From Isoetes taiwanensis (Eukaryota > Streptophyta > Lycopodiopsida > Isoetales > Isoetaceae), in assembly GCA_021234155.1 (NCBI GenBank), contig JAJEKV010000039.1:9807077-9871076 (forward strand): a DNA stretch of 64,000 nucleotides, read 5' to 3'. A program made the translations under genes and the position numbers. The notes under the pieces are model-generated. The model searched no databases and was not told the origin of the DNA. It was given only the letters and a program-made list of their open reading frames with translations. Positions within the stretch are counted from its first letter, which is position 1. Each line of letters begins with the position of its first letter. This document shows positions 46,101 through 57,819 of the stretch, one piece after another.

Positions 46101-46570
46101 ACGACAACGTGTGGCTCAAGATCAAAGTGAAGCAGACGGAGCTCCGCATCGGAAACTGTAAGAAGCTTGCTCCAAGGTGGGCTGGACCCTTCAGAATAGT
46201 CAAGAGAGTAGGTAATCAATCCTACAAATTAGATCTACCAGCACACCTAAAGATACATAAAGTCTTCCACGTGAGTTTGTTGAAGAAGTATACTCCAAAT
46301 CCAGAGGAAATCTTGGACACTCCAACCTTGTTGGAAATGACGGAGGAGCAGCTGGAAATAGTTCCAGAGTTGATTCTTGATAAAGCCTTCAAGAAAACAA
46401 GGAGATCAGAGTTTCTCCAATATTTGGTCAAGTGGAAACACTTGCCGGTGGAAGACGCGACATGGGTACTTAAGAAGGATCTAATAAAGTAGTACTCACA
46501 GTTTATGGAGCAATGGGACGGCAAGGTCATCGCCGAAGAAATCGGCTCAGGCATGTTGATTTGTGTAGAT
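43135..46570 (+). pseudogene. Chromovirus-type Ty3 pol relic
   Basis: Plus-strand pol of a Ty3/gypsy element. Protease VLIDSGSSHNFASP (about 43186); frame break near 43375; then [14 protein letters not shown], reverse transcriptase (43800-44400) with [20 protein letters not shown] and FFDDILVYS; RNase H with [18 protein letters not shown] and the TDHQSLQY motif. Lesions: IWRHYL reads I-stop (TAG at 44831-44833), a frameshift follows within 15 bases, and another near 45178. Integrase (45200-46300) retains HHCC-type residues (H..H, CQLCQQ), DDE residues in MDFITGLP, SDRDPKF and TDGQTERTNRILED. A C-terminal chromodomain-like segment (FLQYLVKWKHLPVEDATWVL) ends at TAG 46491-46493, and 26 more in-frame codons follow. 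Gag and the 5' LTR are missing. Confidence 0.93.
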
Positions 46571-46755
46571 TAATGTCTTTGTGTAGTTAAGATTAATCTA
46601 CGCATGCAACCTATGCTTGGTATGGGTTGCATGCGTTGCTACCGATGATGAGACCACTACGGTGATCTCTAGGACGTGGTGTAATGTCAATGTAGGCATG
46701 ACCGCGGTTCCGCTTGGATGAGTAGATTAGAAAGTCTACTTCTGTCCCACGGAAG
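46571..46755 (+). mobile_element. Post-pol region of the chromovirus
   Basis: Non-coding stretch after pol, with an inverted repeat GCATGCAACCTA ... TATGGGTTGCATGC at about 46601-46634. It is interrupted at 46755 by the LINE tail and probably resumes at about 49736. Confidence 0.45.
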
Positions 46756-49735
46756 TAATGTAATGTAATGTATTGATCACGCCCACTTAGGACCTTGAAG
46801 GTCATGGAGCGAAAAGTACTTTACAATTTCAACAACATAGAACGGTATGAATCAACATCTCTAATGTAATAACCTACTACTTTAGGATCCATGTCAAACA
46901 GGGATTGAAAATTAGAACAATGGATACCATGTTTGATTCTAATCTCTTCATATGCAGGGCAGCCAACAAATACATGGTTTTCATCCTCGATCTGATTGCA
47001 ATCACATAGAGTACAGAGTCTATCTTCTCTAGGAATCCCATACCATCTTCCCGTTTCCACACGTAGCTTGTGAGAGCTGATCCCGTATCTTGCAATCAGT
47101 TTGTTTAAAAACCTAGGGATATCGCCTTCTCGTGATATTCTTGGTCCGAGTAAATTACCATCGGGTTTACTTCGGGAGATATAAGAAATCATCCGCAACC
47201 CTTATTAGCCCACAATTTCGCCATGCCCAATCGCTTTGTATGAGATCCCTCGGGCCTATAGCAGCGTTAAGCTTGGCCAATTTGCTTCCAGTTATACCCC
47301 ATTTCTCTGCCCATTCAAGTACCTTGTGGTACCATCCACACTCTAAGAAATATTCAAAGCTATTTGAGGTAGCCTAGTAGCATCTAGATGCGGACTCTAT
47401 TAACAAAGTTTATTGTTTGAAATAAGGCTTCCACCTCTAATGGAATCAGACCTCCTCCGCTAACAAGATAAAGCATATGGGATCGGCATTTGATGCCCAA
47501 TTCTTCCCGTGATAAAAGCTTTCAACACCGCTTCAACCTCAAGGCCCAATCGCTTGAGTGACAAATATGGCCCCCAAATTGGTGACCCATAAAGAATGAT
47601 TGTTTGCACAAGCCGCTTTTGAACAAAGATCTTCTTTAGACCCCAATCATCAAAGAGGCTTTATGGCATTTAGCCAAAGATACTATATAGGGCTGCGTTT
47701 TACCACCACATCACTGTCTCTTCAAGCATTCATGCCATTTATAATTGGCTGAAATTTCCAACCCTAGATATTTATAATGATCCACTATTTCTAGGGCCTC
47801 GTCTTTGTACAAAAAGGTAGGCCTCTGCATAGTTCCAACAACCATAATTTTTGTTTTCTTTAAGTTTACTGACATTTGCTTTGCATCACAAAATGAAGCC
47901 AGGTGATGTAAGTGTACCTGTAATATGTCTGGAGTGTCAGCCAGTAGCACAATGTCATCAGCATATAATAACAGCTGAAGTACATAATCTCCAAAATTAG
48001 TGCCAAACATGCATCTCTCCTGCAACCAATCCTCAAGCTGATCTATATACAGTCCGAAAAGGGTAGGCGACAGCGGACACCCCTGACGGACTCCTATAGT
48101 GCTCTGTATCTCTATGCTCAAGTCCAAAGAGAGTTTTATGATTACTTCCTCATATAACTTCGCTACAGCCCCCTTCCACGAAGGAGGTACACCTAAATAA
48201 TCCATCCTGGCACCCAAGTCTTTCCTCGGAACTTTATCAAATGCCTTTGAAAAATCTATAAATGCTAGATATAGAGATTTACGAGGATCTTTGGCCTTCT
48301 CAACGATTGTGCGTAATACCAAAATATGGTCCAAGGTATTGTGCTGGTGTCTAAAACCAGCCTGACCTCTTGCCCTCTTGCCATTCTCATCAGCCCAAAC
48401 GTTGAGCTTATTCTCCAAAAGACTACCCAAAAGTTTAGAGAATATGCTTCCAATCAGAATAGTTCTGTAGTTAGTGACAATCTTCTTGTCTCCAGATTTG
48501 TGAATGGGAATCACTCTATTCTCTCGCCAAGCCTTAGGAAGACCAAATTTCACTGCATCATTCAATAGCTTTGTTGTGATTCGTAAAGCCGAAGCACCGC
48601 CCCATTTCAATAGTTCCATGCTCAACCCCTGGAGATCCGCTGCCTTACCATTACTCATGTCACTGAGCCTCATTGACACTTCTTCTTCCGTGAATATATC
48701 TGAATCCACTTGCAGATCTTCCATAGTGCTTGCATTTTCCACAAAATACAGCCCACTAACCAAGCTGTAAGAACAATGCTTCGTATCCAAAGGGTCACCG
48801 GGCTATACCTTTTAAGCACCTTCCGAGGAAAAGTGCGAGGATGTGAACCAAGCCTTTGCCCAAGTTGAGATTGTCTTCGCGTGAAAAAATAGGCTCTCTT
48901 TTTACGCCTAATGAGTGACTTGTACCATTTGGGTTTAAAGATCTGACCTTTGGGTAATTTAGGAGAGCAAGTTGGCATTCCCCATCCCACCAACCATTAC
49001 ACCGAGACTTTCTTTTATTGGAATATCTAAACACCTTGGCTGCAGATAATAACAAATCGAGAACTTATTTGAATCAGCTTCGATGTTACCCGCCTAACTT
49101 GTTGTTTGCAAAAGATCTTCCGGATATTCCTCATATTTCTCCGCAATGCATAGTTTAGTTTCAATTTTGCTTTGAAACCATCTAAGATCCGAGGTTCTCG
49201 TCACATGGCAACCGAGGTCAAATAGCAAGCGGAACATGGTCGATTAAGGTTGCTTTGCACCTATCACAAAATCAGCAATCAAGGAGGAGCATCAGGCTCA
49301 ACAAGTAATCAACAACACTAGAACCAGTGGGCGTGAAACAAGTCATTGAGCCTGTCTGAGGGAATTGGCCAGTACCATTCAAGATTTTAAGCCCACAGGC
49401 TGTTCCAAAATCTAGGAAAAAGTCTCCCAGTTGGTTCTTGATAGTGTCTGCAGAAGATCTAGCTCCTTCGGTATCTTCGATTTCAAATAGCCTGACATCA
49501 TTTAGATTTTCAAAAGACACAGTTTGACTTCCCTTGGTTCTGGCATTAAAATCCCCAACTAATACCACCTCGCCTTGATCTTTATATGAAAGAGTATCCT
49601 TCGTAAGCTCATGAAAAGGGTTGTCTCTATCCATGTTGGGCTGATCATAAATAGACATGTTTAGCGGAGCGAAGTAGACGACCTCGAGAGAGAAGAGGTC
49701 ATTCAAGAATGCATGATAGGAAAAGCACCTCTAGT
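46756..49735 (-). mobile_element. LINE family B, copy 1
   Basis: Minus-strand non-LTR retrotransposon. Endonuclease C-part 49706-49272 (VVLVGDFNARTKGSQTVSF, TPTGSSVVDYLLS); linker with frameshifts (49070-48795); reverse transcriptase 48790-47711, an intact 359-codon stretch (VIPIHKSGDKKIVTNYRTIL, AFIDFSKAFDKVPRKDLGAR, GCPLSPTLFGLYIDQLEDWL, LLLYADDIVLLADT); C-terminal zinc-binding domain 47198-46821 (RLCTLCDCNQIEDENHVFVG CP). The 3' end is GTCCTAAGTGGGCGTGATCA with an (ACATT)n tail seen as AATGT repeats at 46756-46774. The N-terminal endonuclease and any ORF1 are absent. It interrupts the chromovirus, so it inserted later. Not autonomous. Confidence 0.9.
47711..48790 (-). CDS. LINE B1 reverse transcriptase, open 359 codons
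   Basis: Reverse transcriptase domain of the LINE, uninterrupted for 359 codons with a GTG or similar non-ATG upstream edge, so it is an internal part of a longer ORF2 rather than a complete gene. The YADD active site and the FIDFSKAFD and GVRQGCPLSPTLFGLYIDQ motifs are intact; the normal QGxPLSP Gln and Gly are present. It ends at HECLKRQ followed by stop because of a frameshift before the thumb and zinc domains. It copies RNA at a nicked target in intact relatives. Confidence 0.85.
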   Translation of the reverse strand: MDTKHCSYSLVSGLYFVENASTMEDLQVDSDIFTEEEVSMRLSDMSNGKAADLQGLSMELLKWGGASALRITTKLLNDAVKFGLPKAWRENRVIPIHKSGDKKIVTNYRTILIGSIFSKLLGSLLENKLNVWADENGKRARGQAGFRHQHNTLDHILVLRTIVEKAKDPRKSLYLAFIDFSKAFDKVPRKDLGARMDYLGVPPSWKGAVAKLYEEVIIKLSLDLSIEIQSTIGVRQGCPLSPTLFGLYIDQLEDWLQERCMFGTNFGDYVLQLLLYADDIVLLADTPDILQVHLHHLASFCDAKQMSVNLKKTKIMVVGTMQRPTFLYKDEALEIVDHYKYLGLEISANYKWHECLKRQ

Positions 49736-50359
49736 CAATGCCTACGGGGAGGACCCTATCCTTCACGCCCCATATACGGGAAGGACCCTATCCTCCATGC
49801 TGGGCAACTAAAGGTGTAGGCATGAGCGCCATATAGGCATTATAGGGCGTTGTCTCCACGGCCACGATGGAGGAAGCATCCTCTTCCTACACCGGGAGAT
49901 TAGCCATGCATGCATGTAGATAGGTGGGGTGGTCACCTTATAACCAAAATTTTACTAATAATTAAAATGGTACTAATGTAGTGTCGACCTGCAAGCCAAT
50001 AGAGCGCTCCGGAGGGCAAGGAGGTCGAGCTACGAAGACTTGCAACACAAATTTTGTTGGAATGTGTTGCAAGGAATGAAGAGTACCTCGAAGAATAACT
50101 GTATATGAAACTGTTAAATTTTGATGTTGTGATAAGTGAACTAATAATTACCTTGTTTTAATGGAAGTAAGAATGGATAAGTTATTTGATAAAGTAATGA
50201 TGTAATAATGATTTAAAAATATTACCTTAAGGTAATCCTAATAATTATGTAAGTATAATAGTGATATATTGGATGCATCAAGTTGATTGCAGGTTAGGAA
50301 GATCCCAAGGTGGGGAGACCCACGATGCTGCAGACAGCATCATTTCAAGGTGGGGAGAA
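49736..50359 (+). mobile_element. Probable post-pol region and polypurine tract
   Basis: Non-coding plus-strand DNA that should be the continuation of the chromovirus 3' region. GGACCCTATCCTTCACGCCC and GGACCCTATCCTCCATGC are a duplicated motif at 49750-49800. CAAGGTGGGGAGA occurs twice (50309 and 50346); the second, AAGGTGGGGAGAA at 50347-50359, directly precedes the LTR start and is the likely polypurine tract. Confidence 0.5.
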
Positions 50360-51935
50360 TGTGACGTTCCAGCACAGTATACGGTCCCAGGACGTATACT
50401 GTACTGCCTCGTCACGCGTACAGGCCACCCCGACTGACGTGTACGCCGACGTGTAGCCAGGCGGGTAGCCCCTAGGGGGCAACTTGCAAGGTATGTGCAC
50501 GTATTAATGTGCACATTTACCAATATGCACATTTATCTAGGTGCACATTTTCCCATGTGGACACTTTATGCCACCTAGTCATTAAAGGCAAGTGGGCCAC
50601 ACCCAATTATCCCACATGCTTAAAGGGATAATTGGAAACCCCAGCCCTAAACCCTTGTCTATTTAGGTAAGAGGGCATTTTCGTCCATAGGGTTTTAGAG
50701 CTCTGTTTTGCTTGCTCCAGGAGTCAAAACCGCCTCCCAGACTCTGTCATAGCGATTTGACTCATTAGTTTTCCTTCCTAGCTTCATCTTCTAGCAGTTC
50801 AATAGGATGGTCGAGTTCAGAGCAGGAGGAGCGAGCCAAGGATCAGGTATTTAGTCAATTTAATAGCCAAACCGTCTTCCAGTCATTGTATCAGTAGGTT
50901 TAGCCTATTAAATTGCCCATAGCAGCTATTTAGATTCCCAGATACCAGACCCTAACTAAAGAACCTAACTCTATGATATAGATTAGATTTAGTTCTTTAG
51001 TTCTTCTGTGATGTATATGGACGATGTATCTCTGTGAACTCATTGTATTGGGAAGGGGGGTAGAGACCCTAAAGCTTGGTAGTTGATGCTGCTAGTTAGC
51101 CTCTCTAGCACACTGTAGATTCGGCCTGTGTACAAGAACCACGCCTGGTTGTGGGTGAAGGGGCCAGACTGGCTTATAAAGAGGTTCGTGTTCTGACCCT
51201 TGAACGATCCCTCTGGTGTGTAAGGCCTACCGGGGATCACAGTGAACTAGGTCTAATGGCTTGCCACTGCGTGTGGGCAAGGCATGGGCTCGACACCCGT
51301 GGAGTGATGCGTCACTCTCCATTGGGTTCAAGTCGAATAAGGGCAGTGGCCCTCTAGTCACCTTGAGTCAGCATGTAGATCTCTGGAGGGAGTGATCCCT
51401 ACCTGCCCCATCGGAACTGGGGAGATATAACCCAGGAATAGCCCGTCTGGCTATGCATCCGGCGGGCTACAGTCAGGTCCCAACACTTTTCAACCTACTT
51501 TGCAAAGTGTGCACAGGAGGGGCGGATGGAGTGGACAACCCTAAGCCATGTTCTTATGCCAGCCAAATCCATTGCCATGAATTCTGTCTGCAATGAACTC
51601 TGGAGACCCAAGCCGTCAGTTATTCCTTTGAGTCTGAGCCTTGGGTAGGAATTCCCATGTGATGCGCTGATCTTTGTCTATGCAGATATGTGATGAGCCA
51701 TCCTTCGAGATGGCTATGTGATGTTGATGTTGTATACTAACATGTATGTTTACGCTTCCGCAGCTAGGTAGGCCCTGAGGGAGACAGGGTAAAATGACCC
51801 CTTCATTCTTTCCACTGGAACCCATCGAGGTGGCAGTGATACGTGGAGGGCCCTGTATCAGTATGGAGCTGGTATGGGGGATGAACTCCTGTTTGTATAC
51901 GGTGAGTGCACCGTATATAAGTAGGGGATGTCACA
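50360..51935 (+). mobile_element. Probable 3' LTR, about 1576 bp
   Basis: Starts TGTGACGTTCC directly after a polypurine tract and ends GGGGATGTCACA, giving the TG...CA edges and a TGTGAC/GTCACA terminal inverted repeat typical of Ty3 LTRs. No second LTR is in the window for comparison, so the boundary is inferred. The position and strand fit the chromovirus at 43135-46570, now split by a LINE. TCTAG after the LTR would be the 3' target repeat. Confidence 0.55.
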
Positions 51936-52503
51936 TCTAGACCAAGCCAGAGAAGACATGTCAATCATTTGATGGTATAGTTTAGTTGAATATTCCAGGT
52001 TTTGTGGCCATTTAAGATGCATAAATCTAACATGTGACTATTTCCTTTCTAGAAGTCTGCCCAATGATGTAAAGGATTAGAGGATGTTTTGTAAAGGGCC
52101 TTTGATGATTACAAAAGGACTTTTACCATGTTACTTCTTTTTCATATTGACTTGTAATAATTACTATTGTTGTTTGTAAGATACAATACATCAATACATC
52201 CTGAGTATATGTTTTAAACACTTGCCTTATGAGTGCATATGCTATAGCTTGAAAATAAATCAGTAGAGATTTCATCTTATCATATTAGAATGTTCTTAGA
52301 ATTTTCTTCTAAAAAACCCTCTAAGCCCTCTAAAAAAAAAACCCTCCAAATAAAAATCCCCGTCGTGAATAAAATTTGGCATCCAAAAAGCCAAAAACCT
52401 TAGGCCCATATTCATACGGAAAATACAAAAATGATTTCCACCAACCAAAAAACAATCAATAATAATAGCCGTTAGATCATGAAATATGCCTATAATGTAC
52501 CTC
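51936..52503. other. No gene recognised
   Basis: AT-rich spacer between the LTR and LINE B copy 2. Nothing identifiable beyond runs of A and T. Confidence 0.4.
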
Positions 52504-52560
<57 letters not shown>

Positions 52561-55140
52561 TTATTATCATGTCCACATAGGACCTTGAAGGTTATAGAGC
52601 GAAACAAATGTACACTTTACAGTTTCAACAATAAAGATCGATGAGAATCCGCGTCCCTGATGAAAGAGCCTAAAGTTATAGGATCTAGATCAAAAAAGGA
52701 TTGAAGGTTGCTACAATTGATGCCATGTTTGTTTAAATTCTTCGTATGCTGGAATTCAAAAACACATGACGTTCGTCCTCGATTTAATGGCTTTCACACA
52801 ATGTGCACAACCTATCTTCTTTTGGGATCCCATAGCATCTGCCAGTCTCCACATTTTAACTTATGGGAACTAGGTCTATACCTTGCAATAAAATGCTTTA
52901 GACTTTTAGGAATAGATGCCTTTAAATACCCCTGATCTGAATAAATTAACATTTTATTTATGTCTGTCATGTAAAACGTCATCCGAGATCCCTTTTTAGT
53001 CCATATTTTGGTAACAGCTGCTGCTTATATCAGCTCACGAGTACCCACTACAGTGTCTGGCCAATTATCTGATGTTATGCCCCAACTCTTTGCCCATTTA
53101 AGGACCTCAGAGAACCAGCCTAAATTGTTTGAACTTTTCATTGCTAATTAACCTGTTTCAGCTGGCAAAATTGCATATGGAGTCTGTCCCTTGACGCCCA
53201 ATTCTTCACAAATGAAGACTTTCAGCATTGATGCAATCCGTGTCCATTGTTTGGGCGATAATAATGCCCCCCAGATTGGTGCTCCATAAAGAATAACAGT
53301 TTGTACTAAGGTCTTAAAAGAAGTTTTCTTCTGTTAATGAGGCATTGTGACATTTAGCTAATATGCTGTACAAAGTTGTTTTCCCTCCTGTAATCCTCCT
53401 TTTTATGCAATCTCTCCATCTATAATTGGCTGAAATTTCTATTCCTAAATTCTTATCAACAATCTCCAAAAGCTCACCTTTGTATGGTAAAGAAGGTTGT
53501 TTGACCGTTCTAGCAATTATAATCTTTGACTTATGTAGGTTTACTGACATTTTCTTTGCATCACAGAAAGAGGCTAAGTGAACCAAATGTGTTTGTAGGA
53601 TATCTGGAGAGTCTGCTAATAGCATCAGATCATCGGTATATATAAACAATTGGATCATAAATTTACCTAACTTGGTACCGGATAAACTCTTTGCCTGCAG
53701 CCATTCTTCCAACTTGTCAACATAGAGCCCAAATAAAGTTGGGGAGAGCCGACAACCCTAATGCACTCCAATGGTATTCTATATTTTTGTATCTATGATT
53801 GATGATAGTTTTATTAAGTTCTCGTTATATAGATTTGCTACTGCACGTCTTAGCTGTTGTGGAACAACTAAATAATCCATCCTTTCTCCCAAATCTTTTC
53901 TCAGCACCTTATCAAAAGTTTTTGAAAAGTCAATAAATGCTAGATATAACACTTTTCGAGGGATCCGTTGTCTTTTCAATTAATGTTCTGAGGACTAAAA
54001 TATGGTCTAGAATGTTATGTCGGTGCCTAAAACCAGCCTGACATTGTGCTCTTTTGTTGTTTTCTTCAGCCCACTGACTTAATTTATGGTTCAAGAGGCT
54101 GCAAGGAGCTTGGAGAAGATACTATCAATTAAGATAGTGCGATAATTGTTCACATTATCTTTGTCTCCAAACTTATGAATAGGAATAACCATTTTGCACC
54201 AAGCTCTAGGTAACCCATATTTGACTACATTTTCATTAATTTGGTTAAAATAGAGATGGAAGAATCACCAGACCATTTCAACAGTTCAACATTAAGCCCT
54301 TGCATATTAACTGCGTTCCCATTTTTCATATCCTTAAGCCTGTCCTCTACATTATGAACTGTCAATAAATCTTCTTGGACCACATAATCTGTCATTTTCT
54401 CCTCATTATTCACATAATACAAATTTCTCTACCAGTTGTATTAGAACTGCTGTATCTAGGTGAGTTTGGAAATTGGCACCTTGCTATACCTTCCAAAATG
54501 TTCTAAGATGATGGAGGAACAATCGCTTAAGCTTCCATTGCTTGTTCAAAAAGCATTTTTTTTTCTTTTGCTTTATAAAGGCCTTGTACCATTTAGGCTT
54601 GAGGATGCATCCCTTAGGCAGTCTCAAGCATGCAACTTGACATTCTGAGTCCACAATAATTTGAGAAGATGCATTAGGTGTAACATTTGAGTCCACAATA
54701 ATACATTTGGTGTAACTAAAAACCTCAGTTGCAGCTATCCTCAATAAATTTGCGAAGATGCATGCATCAACTTCTAGTTGCCCTGACCATCGTGTCTCTA
54801 GTAACAAGCTCTCCAAATGATCTTCATATTTGGCTTTGAGCTCATAATTGAATTTCAAATTCGGCGTAAAACATTTTTCAAAGTGTGATTCTGTCATAAA
54901 GCAATTGATGTCAAATAGCAAGGGAAGATGATTTGATTCTGGAAGTTTTTCTGCTAAGGAGAAGCTGTTGATCATGCTGTTGAAAGTGAGCAAGTAATCC
55001 ACCATACTAGAACCTGTTGGTGTACGATAGATTGCCAATTCTGTATTTGGAAAACTACGTATGCCATTCAGTATCTTAACACTAGAGTCGTCACATGATG
55101 TACCAAGTGCATTTGCACTGTTTGTTTTAAAATTCATATA
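52504..55140 (-). mobile_element. LINE family B, copy 2
   Basis: A second, more decayed copy of the LINE at 46756-49735. Endonuclease C-part and linker 55137-54484 (RTPTGSSMVDYLL); RT pieces 54422-54225 (LKDMKNGNAVNMQGLNVELL), 53979-53779 (AFIDFSKTFDKVLRKDLGER), 53712-53314 (FIYTDDLMLLADSPDILQTH, with YTDD for YADD); a broken zinc domain 52960-52640. The 3' end GTCCTATGTGGACATGATAA is followed by a (TTG)n tail, seen as 18-19 ACA repeats at 52504-52559. Similar 3' ends but different tail repeats distinguish the two copies. The 5' edge lies in the endonuclease, at about the same domain as copy 1. Confidence 0.9.
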
Positions 55141-57407
55141 AAATCAAAGATTCAATAATCAGTCAAACCATTCTTACATGTTAATATATGGTTGGTCCCC
55201 GTTTATGAGAGTTATGCCTAGATAAATGCAAGGGGGTCAAGCCTGTTTTGCTTCATGTTTAGATAGAGTAAAACTGTCTCAGTGAGAAGATTTTTATTAT
55301 TTTTTTCATTATTTTTCTATTTTTCTTACAAGTTAATGAGTAAGACACAAAAAATTGCACCTCAATCCGAGGTTTAGGAAAGAAGATAGGGTTGTTTGAA
55401 CATGATAGGGTCAAAATTGTTGTTTGTGTTCTGTGAACCAATACTAGTTTCCAAAAAGCTGTTCCCAAATCAAATCTCTAACTTTTGTAGGGAAATGAAT
55501 TTTGACCTAAAATTTTGAATATAAATAGTAGATAATTGCTTTATCTAATAAAAATGTCTATTAGCCTTAATGATGAAGTTTTAATTTTCTTTTATTTTTT
55601 CATTTACAAGTGATTGATAACTTATATCTATATAGAAGTAAAATGATTCAAAGTCATCTTATAAAAAATCATATTATGAAAGGTTACCATGATATGGAAT
55701 CATCCAAAAAACAAACACGTAAAAAAAGCACCGTGTTCATTCACAAGAAATCAAGACAAGTTTGTATATCTGAGACCATTACTCGTCCACCTTCTTTTTT
55801 AAATTAAGAACTCCCTTATATTAATCGATTTCCGTTTCAATTGCGGGATATAAGCACTTATGAGCGACTCCATTCCTTAAAAATAATTAATTAATGCTCA
55901 TGATCTTGAGGTTAAAATAAACTTTCTAGTGTTAGATTTACGTGTTCCATGGATTTCACGAACCCATACATTGAATGGTGAACTCAAAATTTGTATTTTC
56001 AAACTTCTCAAAGTTGTGGAAGCAATGCAAAAGAATGAAGACCAAATATAAAAAGCTTTAACTATGAAAAATAAAGATAGACTACTATGTCTGTTTTCTA
56101 TTGCTGGTCCACATGGCTTAGGATCGTTCAAAAAACCCGAACATCCTCATCTTAATTGGTTTTAAACTAGCCTTAAGAATATATAAATTCCATATATAGC
56201 ATTCTATTTGAAAAAATTAGTTGATTGCTAGAATTGCATTATTTAATGGTAATGTTAAAGCACAAGCAGATTGAACCTATATGAATCTCCACTCACCCTT
56301 CCAAAAATTATGTTATAGAAGGTAGAAAATCGCCATATTATTGTATAAGTGAAAAATGAACAATAAATAGAATTAGCAACGATACTTAGAGAGAGCTACT
56401 TCTATACCTAATTCGTCTAATTGTGGACCATAGTGGCCCATGCCCATTTATATTCAAGTCTTACATATAGTAGTATGTTATTTTTAGCATAAAATTGGAG
56501 ATCTATGTGATGAAGCTTAAATCCATAAAAATTATAGTCTACTATAAAAGACAAGCTAAAGTGACTATTATTATACCCAAAATAGAAACTCCTAAGTAGC
56601 AGACACGTGTCCTAAGTTTACGATAGTAAAAAATAAGAAGATTTCATCGTGTGTTTTGCACTAAGACGATACAAATTATATTTTGAACTTCTATCACATA
56701 TCATGAATTGAAAAAGAATGTTATCTTGCTTTAAAATATGGCAAGCCTAAGTACAAACTAGAAATGGTCTGTGTCTATTTTAAATCAAATCTTCTACATA
56801 ATATGTTACTTTTAACATGAAATTCAAGGTCTATGTTGCCAAGAAAGGGTCACATTCATAAAACAAAATTGCCTATCATAGTAACTAGAGAAATCTTGTC
56901 ACTGAGTTCTTCTTCGATGTATGCAGCCAAACTACTAAAACCGCTTCCTGCTCTATCTTTAGTGTTCCAGGCATTAGTAGCCAACCAATATCCATATAAT
57001 CTGGACGGGAGCAAAATTGATGCTCCCATGTTTCTACAAAAGTAACAAATCTGTTTCACCCCATAAACCTTTTGTGGCATCTATCTTAGCCTGAGATAGG
57101 CGAATCTGCCCATAAACCGCCTACTTAAGCGAAAAAACTTTATTATGGTGGGTAATTATTTTTTTTTTAATCTGTTAATATTTTGAAATATACTAAGCAC
57201 GAGTCGTTTCGACAAATTGGAAAAATGCTATAAAGATTTTAAGTTGTATGGTAATTTTGACACCAATAGACCCCCAAATGCCCTTCAATGAACCACCAAA
57301 AAGCCCTCCAATGGACCATTAAATACTCACAATTGACCTTCATTGGGCAACAAGTGCCCATCAATAGACCATGCATTTAGCTCAATTTTTAATAGTTCAA
57401 AAGGTAG
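55141..57407. other. AT-rich, no gene recognised
   Basis: Stops in every frame, no identifiable exon. From about 57245 the DNA becomes repetitive (GCCCTNCAATGNACCA-like motifs), complementary in part to the GGGCTATTAAAGGGC repeats that follow, so 57245-57505 may fold back. Confidence 0.4.
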
Positions 57408-57505
57408 GCTATTAAAGGGCAAAGGTGGGCTATTAAAGGGCAAAAGTGAGCTATCAAAGGGTAAAAAATGGGCTATTAAGGGGCAAAAAGTGGGCCATTG
57501 AAGGG
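57408..57505. repeat. About 20-bp tandem repeat, 5 copies
   Basis: Five degenerate copies of GGCTATTAAAGGGCAAAAGT with growing divergence toward the right, ending at GGGCCATTGAAGGGG just before the CACTA-like end. Confidence 0.8.
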
Positions 57506-57507
57506 GA

Positions 57508-57775
57508 CACTACAAGGGCTAATGGGGGTTTGTAACGTATTGATTTGTGACGCAAGTTGATTTGCAACGCCATTTCATATTTGTCACATGTGACAACAAA
57601 TATCAAAGTTTGTAACGAGTGACAAACCATAAATGCTTGTAACGCGTCACCAAAAGTTTGATGAACCAATTTGTAACGTGTAACAATTATTAAATTTGTA
57701 ATGCGTGACAAATGACCTTTGTAACGCATGGCAAATTTTAAAAATTATGTAACGAGTTACAAATATTATTAGAGA
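57508..57775. mobile_element. Candidate CACTA left end with palindromic repeats
   Basis: CACTACAAGGGC is a classical En/Spm-type terminus. It is followed within 270 bp by about eight copies of a palindromic motif of the form TTTGTAACGNGTGACAAA, as expected for subterminal transposase-binding repeats. No matching right end (TAGTG preceded by CCCTTG) was found in the window, so the element is truncated or continues beyond. GGA precedes the end. Confidence 0.5.
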
Positions 57776-57819
57776 TTTAGACATTGGGAACTTCCCTATT
57801 TGAGTTTCTCTTCTAGGCG

